A DNA stretch of 13,614 nt from Candidatus Iainarchaeum sp. (GTDB taxonomy: Archaea > Iainarchaeota > Iainarchaeia > Iainarchaeales > Iainarchaeaceae): NCBI GenBank assembly GCA_013331625.1, contig DUGC01000030.1, forward strand, positions 1 through 13,614, given 5' to 3'. Shown piece by piece: positions 1 through 5,633 of this stretch. The translations under genes were made by a program, and so were the position numbers. Position 1 is the stretch's first letter. Each line of letters begins with the position of its first letter. The notes beneath the pieces are model-generated. The model was given only the letters and a program-made list of their open reading frames with translations. It searched no databases and had not been told where the DNA came from.

Positions 1-195
1 GCACCGTCTTCGACGGGGCTGGCTGCGCATTCAAACAACCGTTTCGGCGGTTGGGTACGACGTGGCCATACTGCGTATGGACTTGGCTCGCCCGGGCTCG
101 CAGTTTAAGAGCAACCGTTTCGGCGGTTGGGTACGACGCACCGTCTTCGACGGGGCTGGCTCCGCATTCAAGCAACCGTTTGGGGCGGTTTTTGC
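1..195. repeat. Three tandem hairpin-bearing repeat units
   Basis: Three head-to-tail units lie at about 1-61, 62-137 and 138-195, and the array may continue left of the window. Each has a 5' hairpin, a variable middle and a 3' hairpin. Units 1 and 3 share nearly identical first 38 bases (5' stem CCGTC/GACGG). Unit 2 has a different 5' stem, CCATAC/GTATGG, with the same 3 nt loop size. Units 1 and 2 share an identical final 26 bases (36-61 and 112-137) with the 3' stem CAACCG/CGGTTG. Unit 3 keeps that stem with a longer loop and then runs into TTTTT. The spacing from unit 1 to unit 3 is 137 bases, which is not a multiple of three, so a protein repeat is unlikely. A structured RNA, a REP-like element or a processing/termination array are all possible. 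Function unknown. Confidence 0.75.
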
Positions 196-212
196 AAGCT
201 TGGGCTGGCGGA

Positions 213-263
213 ATCCTCTTCGGGAGGATGGGAGCGAACGGCGGCCTTCACAGGAGGCAGGCC
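213..263. other. Two hairpins downstream of the repeat array
   Basis: ATCCTC (213-218) pairs perfectly with GAGGAT (224-229) across a TTCGG loop. GGCCT (243-247) can pair with AGGCC (259-263). The sequence turns AT-rich immediately afterwards. These may be the 3' part of an RNA that includes the tandem units, or a termination/processing region. I could not match it to RNase P RNA, SRP RNA or a tRNA. Confidence 0.4.
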
Positions 264-311
264 ATATAATTACGCTTATAATTAAAAACTATTTATACGT
301 CAATCGACGAA

Positions 312-319
312 TTTATATC
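312..319 (+). promoter_or_regulatory. TATA box of the OB-fold/TctA operon
   Basis: TTTATATC is centred about 27 bp before the ATG at 342. This is the archaeal TBP-site to start-site distance, so the transcript would be leaderless or nearly so. Other AT-rich TATA-like stretches lie at 262-298. Confidence 0.5.
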
Positions 320-341
320 TTTTTCCTAGTGTTTTAGCATT

Positions 342-698
342 ATGGCGCTTCCCCTCAAATATACCCCCCACTTGGGTTTTCTCGTGGCAATCCTCGGGAT
401 CATCTGGCTTGGCATGTTGCTGCCGCACGAAAAAGCAGTGGACATGAGCGAAATACCATCACAGCCCCAGGGGGCACTTGTGAAGGTCAGCGGCCTTGTG
501 AGTGACCTTGAGAGCAGGAAGGGAAACGCATTTTTTTACCTTGTAGACGGAGTAAGGGTCAGAGCGGTATATTTCAGGCCTGCGGCAGGCCAGATGGCTG
601 AACTTGGCGAGGGGATGAAAATAGAGGCCCTTGGGCGCATCTCAACTTACAGGGGGATGCAGGAAATCGTTGTGGAAAAGGTGAGGAGGATTGATTGA
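342..698 (+). CDS. Membrane-anchored OB-fold protein
   Basis: This 118-residue protein has one hydrophobic segment at about residues 11-28. The segment follows a short basic N-terminus, so it is probably a signal anchor with the C-terminus outside. From about residue 44 onward the pattern is that of an OB-fold of the nucleic-acid-binding type: a V-x-V-x-G-x-V strand, a G-N-x-F-F-x-L-x-D strand pair, a charged F-x-P segment, then L-x-x-G and a final strand with Y-x-G-x-x-x-I. No catalytic residues are apparent. Its stop overlaps the start of the downstream TctA-family gene, which implies co-translation. The OB-fold could bind nucleic acid, sugar or peptide outside the cell, or support the transporter. 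The ligand cannot be read from the sequence. The fold assignment is by pattern only. Confidence 0.75.
   Translation: MALPLKYTPHLGFLVAILGIIWLGMLLPHEKAVDMSEIPSQPQGALVKVSGLVSDLESRKGNAFFYLVDGVRVRAVYFRPAAGQMAELGEGMKIEALGRISTYRGMQEIVVEKVRRID
679..684 (+). promoter_or_regulatory. Shine-Dalgarno site deciding a TTG start
   Basis: AGGTGA matches the expected archaeal anti-SD complement and sits 6 bases before the TTG at 691. It lies inside the end of the upstream gene and supports the unusual TTG start of the TctA-family gene. Confidence 0.55.
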
Positions 699-1860
699 GG
701 AAGCCTCATGGCTTTTTGGCGGGATCATCGCAGGGGCAATCAGCGGGATAATGCCGGGCATCCACGCAAACACGGTCGCAGTTGTTGCTGCATACTTTCA
801 AAGCGGCAACAGCACAGGCCTTGCAATATTCATTGTGGCAATGGGGATAACGCACTCTTTTGTGGACGCGATCCCGAGCATATTCCTCGGGGCGCCTACT
901 GAAGAAGAATCGCTTGCCATCCTGCCGGGCCATGAGCTTTTGCTCAAAGGCAAAGGGCTTGAAGCAGTGCAGATCACAATCGCAGGCGGCCTTGCCACAA
1001 CACTATTTGCAATCCCTTTGCTCCTGCCGCTTTTTTCCCTTGCCTCAAAATATTCAGGATTTTTGCCGGCAATACTCCCTGCAATCATAGCCCTCACAGT
1101 AATCCTAATGGTCGCAGGGGAAAAGGACAAAGCGGCTGCAATGGCGCTTGGCATTATTTCAGGAATTTTAGGGGTGATGGTTCTTGGCAGCAGCATAAAA
1201 GAGCCTGTGCTATCGCTTGTGAGCGGCTTTTTTGCGCTCCCCGGCCTCATTTTGGCACTGCGGGGAAAGAACAAAATCCCGCAACAGCAACAAAAAATTG
1301 AAGGCGAATTTTCGGTCAGTTCGGGCTTTCCCTCCGCAGTGACATCAGGAGTGCTTGCACTGCTCCCTGCAATAGGGCCAAGCCAGGCAGCTACAATCGT
1401 GAACACAATTGCAGGAAAGCTTAGCAGGGAGCAATACCTCTTTTTTTCAGGCGGCATAAACACAGGCAACCTGCTCTTTGGCCTGCTCATGCTCTTTAGC
1501 ACCGGAAAGACGCGCACCGGAATGGCTGTTGCGCTTCAAAACATAGTGGAAATGGACCTTGGGATGCTTCTGTTGCTTTTGGGGGCGGCCCTTGCAAGCG
1601 CGGGAATTGCCGCGCTGCTCACAATTTTCCTTGCAAAAAAGTGCATCAAATTGCTGCAAATAATCGATTACCGCATCGTGAGCGCCATCACAATAATTTT
1701 CCTCCTTGGCCTTGTGGCTTTTGTGTGCGGGCCGATCGGGCTGCTTGTAATGCTCATTGCCTGCTCCGGTGCCCTTGCAGGGATTTTTTCAAAAGTGAAA
1801 CGGAGCCACTGCATGGCATTTTTGCTCCTGCCAACTTTCCTTTTCTATTTGGGACTGTGA
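691..1860 (+). CDS. TctA-family membrane protein (archaeal COG1784 type)
   Basis: This is a very hydrophobic 389-residue protein with roughly nine or ten membrane segments. An N-terminal P-G-I-H-A-N motif (residues 22-27) sits within a G-rich segment. A related P-A-I-G-P-S-Q-A-A segment lies near residue 230, after which comes G-I-N-T-G-N. The two halves thus look like an internal duplication, as in the TctA permeases of tripartite tricarboxylate transporters. The length of about 390 fits the shorter archaeal members rather than the roughly 500-residue bacterial TctA. No TctB or TctC partner is visible. The only partner is the OB-fold protein upstream, which overlaps it by 8 bases. The TTG start is chosen because of the AGGTGA site; the ATG at 708 is out of frame. 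The substrate is unknown. Confidence 0.8.
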   Translation: MIEEASWLFGGIIAGAISGIMPGIHANTVAVVAAYFQSGNSTGLAIFIVAMGITHSFVDAIPSIFLGAPTEEESLAILPGHELLLKGKGLEAVQITIAGGLATTLFAIPLLLPLFSLASKYSGFLPAILPAIIALTVILMVAGEKDKAAAMALGIISGILGVMVLGSSIKEPVLSLVSGFFALPGLILALRGKNKIPQQQQKIEGEFSVSSGFPSAVTSGVLALLPAIGPSQAATIVNTIAGKLSREQYLFFSGGINTGNLLFGLLMLFSTGKTRTGMAVALQNIVEMDLGMLLLLLGAALASAGIAALLTIFLAKKCIKLLQIIDYRIVSAITIIFLLGLVAFVCGPIGLLVMLIACSGALAGIFSKVKRSHCMAFLLLPTFLFYLGL

Positions 1861-1943
1861 ATTGAAAAAATGGCAGGGCCCATGAGAGCAAGGCCGGACC
1901 ACAATCCAAAACATTTTTCTAAACGCCGCGGCGAACTTATTAT

Positions 1944-2306
1944 ATGTATAAGATAAGGCAGGGGGTTGTTGAATCCATAATCATCGCTTCAAGGAACGTC
2001 CACCCGCTCGAATTCATCTCGATGCTGGGTGGCAGGGACAGGGTAATTGAAGAACTCGTGGTGGTCCCCGCGCACTTTGGGGAGAGCCATTCAAGCTACA
2101 GGCTCGATCTTGTCCCATTTGACGAGCAGATCATAGGGACGGTGCACTCGCACCCTTCAGTGTACAACCACCCGTCAAATGCCGACCTTGACTCGTTTGA
2201 AAGGTTCGGGAAAGTGCACATCATCATAAGCTACCCCTACACTTTAAATACACTGAGAGCTTTTGATAATTACGGAAAAACCATGAAGCTTCAGGTGATT
2301 GAGTGA
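1944..2306 (+). CDS. JAMM/MPN-domain metalloprotease-like protein
   Basis: This 120-residue protein consists of a single MPN (JAB1/Mov34) domain. The full JAMM zinc signature is present: Glu23 in the H-P-x-E-F segment, His68 and His70 in H-S-H-P, then Ser78 and Asp81 with the standard seven-residue and two-residue spacings. This predicts an active zinc isopeptidase or peptidase. In haloarchaea the JAMM protein HvJAMM1 removes ubiquitin-like SAMP proteins, and a similar desampylase role is possible but unproven here. The next gene, gpmI, overlaps the 3' end by four bases (GTGA), so the two are probably co-translated. No strong TATA box was found; TTTTTCTA at 1914-1921 has the right distance but is weak. 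Confidence 0.88.
   Translation: MYKIRQGVVESIIIASRNVHPLEFISMLGGRDRVIEELVVVPAHFGESHSSYRLDLVPFDEQIIGTVHSHPSVYNHPSNADLDSFERFGKVHIIISYPYTLNTLRAFDNYGKTMKLQVIE
2293..2298 (+). promoter_or_regulatory. Shine-Dalgarno site for the GTG start of gpmI
   Basis: AGGTGA ends 4 bases before the GTG at 2303, within the last codons of the JAMM gene. It supports a coupled GTG start in a GTGA stop/start overlap. Confidence 0.6.
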
Positions 2307-3817
2307 GGGCAATTCTGATTGTGATTGATGGGTTTGGCATCAGGAAGGAAAAAAAATTCAATGCCATTGCCCAGGCAAGAAAGCCAAACTACGACCTGAT
2401 TTTTCGCAAATACCCCCATACCCAGCTAAAAGCCAGCGGGAAAGCCGTGGGCCTGCCCGATGGCGAGATGGGGACATCGGAAGTCGGCCACCTCCACCTC
2501 GGGGCAGGAAGGATCGTGTGGCAGCCGCTTGAAAAAATAAATAATGCAATCAGGGACAAAAGCCTGTTCAAAAATGCAACACTCGATTCGATTGTGCAGA
2601 ACGTAAAAAGCAAGGATTCAAAAATACACCTAATCGGCCTTTGCAGTGACGGCGGGATACATTCGAGCACCATGCACCTCAAGGCACTGATGGAATTTTT
2701 CCACAAGAAAGGGGTTGGCGAGAAGGTGATAATCCATTTCATTTCAGACGGAAGGGACGTTGCAGTCAAGAGTGCGGAAAAATACGCAGCCCAGATAGAA
2801 CAGTGGGGGAAAAAATACGGGGGCACCATTGCAACGATATGCGGGAGATTTTATGCAATGGACCGTGACAATAACTGGGACAGGACATTGGCATATTATA
2901 AATTATTGACCGAGTCCTTGGGCGGGAGGGCGGAAAGCGCCAGCGAAGGGATAAGGAAGGCATATGAAGGCGGCACAGAAAGCGACTATTACATCAAACC
3001 TGCCGTGGTGGGAAACGCAAAGCCCATCAGGGACAATGATTCGGTGCTTGTCTTCAACTTCAGGACCGACCGTGCAAGGCAGATAACAAAGGCATTTGTG
3101 TCCAGTGAGTTTGACAGGTTTGAAAGGGCCATACACCCAAAAACATACTGGGCCACTTTCACCGAATATGACAAAACACTCAATTGCCCTATAATATTTG
3201 AGGAGGAAAAAGTAGCAAACAACCTTGGTGAAACGGTTTCCAGGGCGGGATTGCGGCAGTTGCGCATAGCGGAAACCGACAAATATCCCCACGTCACATA
3301 TTTTTTCAATTCTCAAAATGAAGAGCCTTACAAGGGCGAAGAAAGGATAATGGTGCCTTCGTCGAAAGTGCCATCCTATGACCAGAAACCGGAAATGTCG
3401 GCAGACGGAATAACCGCAAGTGCCCTCTCAGAAATAGGAAAAGGCATTCATGACTTTATTCTGATAAATTTTGCAAACCCCGATCTTGTCGGGCATTCTG
3501 CAAACCATGCCGCAATCATAACTGCAGTTGAAAAAGTGGATGAGTGCATCGGAAAAATATACCCGGAAGCAATGGAAAATAATTACGCGCTCATAGTGAC
3601 ATCAGACCATGGAAACGCGGAAGAAACTGCATATCCTGACGGATTGCCTAAGGCAAGCCATACAACCAACCCTGTCCCGCTTATTCTGGTGTCCGAAGAC
3701 AGGAAATTAAGCCGGGTAAAGCTCCGGAAAGGCGGCCTTATCGATGTCGCCCCCACGCTCCTCAAAATAATGGGCCTCCCAAAACCGGCAGAAATGAAGG
3801 GAAAACCGCTATTCTGA
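2303..3817 (+). CDS. gpmI: 2,3-bisphosphoglycerate-independent phosphoglycerate mutase, bacterial GpmI type
   Basis: This 504-residue enzyme interconverts 3- and 2-phosphoglycerate in glycolysis and gluconeogenesis (EC 5.4.2.12), using two divalent metals and a phosphoserine intermediate. All expected metal and catalytic residues are seen: Asp9 and Ser59 (in G-T-S-E-V-G-H), Asp394 and His398 (in N-P-D-L-V-G-H), Asp435-His436 (in S-D-H-G-N) and His453. Their spacing matches the Geobacillus enzyme after constant shifts of 3 and 9. Substrate-site segments are recognisable: S-D-G-R-D, A-M-D-R-D, N-F-R-T-D-R-A-R and the Y-F-F-N region. Length is normal for the roughly 510-residue GpmI family and unlike the roughly 400-residue ApgM form common in archaea. 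It is coupled to the JAMM gene by a GTGA overlap. The catalytic loop reads E-M-G-T-S rather than the usual Q-M-G-N-S. Confidence 0.97.
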   Translation: MRAILIVIDGFGIRKEKKFNAIAQARKPNYDLIFRKYPHTQLKASGKAVGLPDGEMGTSEVGHLHLGAGRIVWQPLEKINNAIRDKSLFKNATLDSIVQNVKSKDSKIHLIGLCSDGGIHSSTMHLKALMEFFHKKGVGEKVIIHFISDGRDVAVKSAEKYAAQIEQWGKKYGGTIATICGRFYAMDRDNNWDRTLAYYKLLTESLGGRAESASEGIRKAYEGGTESDYYIKPAVVGNAKPIRDNDSVLVFNFRTDRARQITKAFVSSEFDRFERAIHPKTYWATFTEYDKTLNCPIIFEEEKVANNLGETVSRAGLRQLRIAETDKYPHVTYFFNSQNEEPYKGEERIMVPSSKVPSYDQKPEMSADGITASALSEIGKGIHDFILINFANPDLVGHSANHAAIITAVEKVDECIGKIYPEAMENNYALIVTSDHGNAEETAYPDGLPKASHTTNPVPLILVSEDRKLSRVKLRKGGLIDVAPTLLKIMGLPKPAEMKGKPLF

Positions 3818-3828
3818 CCTTACGCTAA

Positions 3829-3836
3829 TTTTATAT
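3829..3836 (+). promoter_or_regulatory. TATA box of the pilin-like operon
   Basis: TTTTATAT is centred about 26 bp before the ATG at 3859, which predicts a leaderless mRNA for the first cistron. It lies in the short gap after gpmI, so the operon has its own promoter. Confidence 0.6.
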
Positions 3837-3858
3837 TGGAATAAAGCGTTATCCTAAG

Positions 3859-4275
3859 ATGGCAAAAGGGCAGACAAGCATCGACTTATTGCTGGCACTC
3901 CTTGCGGCAATAGTGTTCATGGCAGTGCTCAATATTTATATCGGCAACCTCTCGCAGGATGCCGCGCAGTCCAGCCTGCGCAACAGCGCAAAGGCGATAC
4001 TGCTCGATGCATATGCCGCAACCGGCGAAGTGAAGGCATATGGCCTCACAATTGATTACATGCCGCCACAGCCCGCAATGCCCGCGCCCTGCAGCATCGA
4101 ATTTGACAATGACAACAGTGACGCAAAAACAGGGTTGAAGGTATCTTTGGGCGGCGAGACCGCTGGATACAGCGGCATCAATTTTGATGACATTAAGATT
4201 GGAGGCAGCAGCCTTGCAGGGAACAACACCGCCACAAAACCGTGCAATGAAAAATTCACGATAGGGAAGGCATGA
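3859..4275 (+). CDS. Pilin-like protein with class III signal sequence
   Basis: This is a 138-residue exported protein. The N-terminus K-G-Q-T-S-I-D-L-L-L is a near match to the archaeal class III signal motif (Q-x-S-x-E-x-x-x-L) with Asp in place of Glu. A hydrophobic helix follows, to about residue 30. Processing by an EppA-type prepilin peptidase between Gly4 and Gln5 would be expected. The remainder is polar, with two cysteines (in P-C-S and K-P-C-N) that could form a disulfide, and N-glycosylation-type sequons (N-L-S, N-N-T). It is the first of four overlapping genes, with its stop in an ATGA overlap with the next start. It is probably a major or minor pilin subunit. The assembly ATPase and platform protein are not in this window. 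I do not recognise the C-terminal domain. Confidence 0.75.
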   Translation: MAKGQTSIDLLLALLAAIVFMAVLNIYIGNLSQDAAQSSLRNSAKAILLDAYAATGEVKAYGLTIDYMPPQPAMPAPCSIEFDNDNSDAKTGLKVSLGGETAGYSGINFDDIKIGGSSLAGNNTATKPCNEKFTIGKA

Positions 4276-4793
4276 AAATGACGGGACGCACAAGAGGGCA
4301 GATGCTATCCCTGGATTTTCTCCTTGCAATGGCCGTAATAATCCTTGCAGTAGGGGTACTGCTCAACCATTATGACATCTTGACCACACAGGGGAAGGAA
4401 TCAAGGGTAAAAAGCGAACTCAACACAATTGCGCAGACCGCAAGCCAGCAGGCGCTTGAAAAGAACGCCGACTGCGCAAGCGATTTTAGTACACAGGGAT
4501 ATAAAATATACGGGTGCACCACAAGCAACTTTTCATCCCTCACAAAAAACTACCTTCTGGTGCCTGAGGGCTTTAGCTGCTATGTCACTTTGGATGGCGG
4601 CGCGGCTGCAAACGGGCCGGGCGGCTGCGAGAGCACTGATGCCCCGCTTGATGCAAAAGATGTTGCAGTGGCAGAAAGGAAATATCTCTCCCCAAACACC
4701 ACCCTGTCAAAACAGGATTATGAAAAATGCATAACAGGGCCCGGATGCACGGCATACACGGTAAAAAAGCTAAGGGTGAAAATATGGAGATGA
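4272..4793 (+). CDS. Pilin-like protein, cysteine-rich
   Basis: This 173-residue protein starts at an ATGA overlap with the previous gene and has a purine-rich site (GGGAAGG) just upstream. The N-terminus R-G-Q-M-L-S-L-D-F-L-L-A-M and following hydrophobic stretch (to about residue 31) resemble a class III signal sequence and pilin helix. After it comes an extracellular domain of about 140 residues with six cysteines, consistent with up to three disulfides, and sequons N-F-S and N-T-T. The last residues are basic (V-K-K-L-R-V-K-I-W-R). It is probably a minor pilin or surface subunit assembled with its three neighbours. No enzymatic motif is visible, and the ligand or adhesin function, if any, is unknown. 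Confidence 0.7.
   Translation: MKMTGRTRGQMLSLDFLLAMAVIILAVGVLLNHYDILTTQGKESRVKSELNTIAQTASQQALEKNADCASDFSTQGYKIYGCTTSNFSSLTKNYLLVPEGFSCYVTLDGGAAANGPGGCESTDAPLDAKDVAVAERKYLSPNTTLSKQDYEKCITGPGCTAYTVKKLRVKIWR
4774..4778 (+). promoter_or_regulatory. Shine-Dalgarno site fixing the third pilin-like start
   Basis: GGTGA lies 5 bases before the ATG at 4784. It supports that start over the upstream in-frame ATG at 4727, which would add a polar N-terminal tail before the signal-like motif. Confidence 0.55.
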
Positions 4794-5098
4794 GGGGAGT
4801 GGTTTTCAGCTTTGATGCGATGCTTGCAATCACACAAATCATAACGCTTATAGCAACGGGCGGCATACTGGCAATTGACCAAAAAAGCGATGGCGCAAAC
4901 CAGCAGATAGTGCACCAGAAAGCCTCTGACAATGCAGTAAAAAACTTTTATACGGGGCAGAATTCAATTGAAGACCCAGCGGATTATTCAGCATTAGATA
5001 ATGTCAATTGCACCAACATCTTAGAATTTGACACATCACAACCCACCATACCAGAAGCTATTTCCAGCAAGGAAGCGGAGTGTGAACCAGAGCCATGA
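4784..5098 (+). CDS. Small pilin-like protein
   Basis: This 104-residue protein begins at 4784, overlapping the previous gene by ten bases. The N-terminus M-R-G-V-V-F-S-F-D-A-M-L-A parallels the R-G-(x)n-S-x-D pattern of the preceding gene and leads into a hydrophobic helix to about residue 28. Gln is absent from the usual cleavage position, so processing by a class III signal peptidase is less certain. The C-terminal part is acidic, with two cysteines (N-C-T, E-C-E) and one sequon, N-C-T. It ends in an ATGA overlap with the next gene. It is probably a minor pilin or an adaptor co-assembled with its neighbours. The family is not recognised. Confidence 0.65.
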   Translation: MEMRGVVFSFDAMLAITQIITLIATGGILAIDQKSDGANQQIVHQKASDNAVKNFYTGQNSIEDPADYSALDNVNCTNILEFDTSQPTIPEAISSKEAECEPEP

Positions 5099-5616
5099 AC
5101 AGGGGGACATTTTCCGCAATAGCAGGGATTATGGCAATTGTGCTCCTGGCCTTAACGATCAACGCCTCACTTGTGCAAAACCAGGAGAGCGCGACATTCA
5201 CCAGAATGCAGGCCGCACAAAGCCTTGCGCTAAAAACGGAGAGCGCAGTGAGGATGCTTGACAAGGGGATTGCCATGAAATTATACGAAAAAATGGGCAG
5301 CTTGCCACCATGCATTGCAGCCAATGTCGCCCAAAATGACATTGAAACAGCCGCAAATGCCACCCTTAATGAATTCGCAAAACAGGACAAGGGATCAGTT
5401 ACCTGCACTTTCACCAACATAGTCTTCGTGCCTAACCCTGCTATCCTTGAAGTGCGCGCCAAACTCACCTGCACGCAGGCTGTCGGGAGCACGATGATTA
5501 CCGCCCAGAGGGCTGTGTGGTATAAGAAGAACCCGCAGACAGACAGCGGAGCATGCCTTGTCATGGATTTTTTTTCAGGCTGCCGCGAATACCCCGGGCC
5601 AACAACATGCCCATGA
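5095..5616 (+). CDS. Pilin-like or exported cysteine-rich protein
   Basis: This 173-residue protein starts at an ATGA overlap with the third pilin-like gene. N-terminal R-G-T-F-S-A-I-A-G-I-M plus a hydrophobic helix (about residues 9-24) resembles the others but lacks the acidic residue, so it may be a variant pilin or a simple membrane anchor. The exported part has six cysteines (near residues 92, 121, 145, 159, 167 and 172) and sequons N-A-S and N-A-T. The last cysteines cluster at the C-terminus. It ends 17 bp from the convergent amidotransferase gene, and no clear terminator hairpin separates them. No known domain is recognised beyond the N-terminus. The operon context is the main evidence for a role in a surface filament. 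Confidence 0.65.
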   Translation: MNRGTFSAIAGIMAIVLLALTINASLVQNQESATFTRMQAAQSLALKTESAVRMLDKGIAMKLYEKMGSLPPCIAANVAQNDIETAANATLNEFAKQDKGSVTCTFTNIVFVPNPAILEVRAKLTCTQAVGSTMITAQRAVWYKKNPQTDSGACLVMDFFSGCREYPGPTTCP

Positions 5617-5633
5617 GGCCTTGCGCCAATTGA

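Noticed and set aside
36..137. Integron attC-like core (GTTGGGT fits GTTRRRY) at the end of each repeat unit
   Set aside because: There is no matching RYYYAAC partner on the 5' side with attC geometry, and the sites are about 76 bases apart with no cassette gene between them.
196..265. Match to RNase P RNA, SRP RNA or tRNA
   Set aside because: No conserved core elements or cloverleaf could be found.
51..337. Open frames through the repeat array (72 and 91 codons)
   Set aside because: The repeat period does not preserve frame, the products change sense between units, and no promoter or SD supports them.
798..1517. 239-codon antisense frame opposite the TctA-family gene
   Set aside because: Low-complexity product mirroring the sense gene's codon bias; no family match or start signal.
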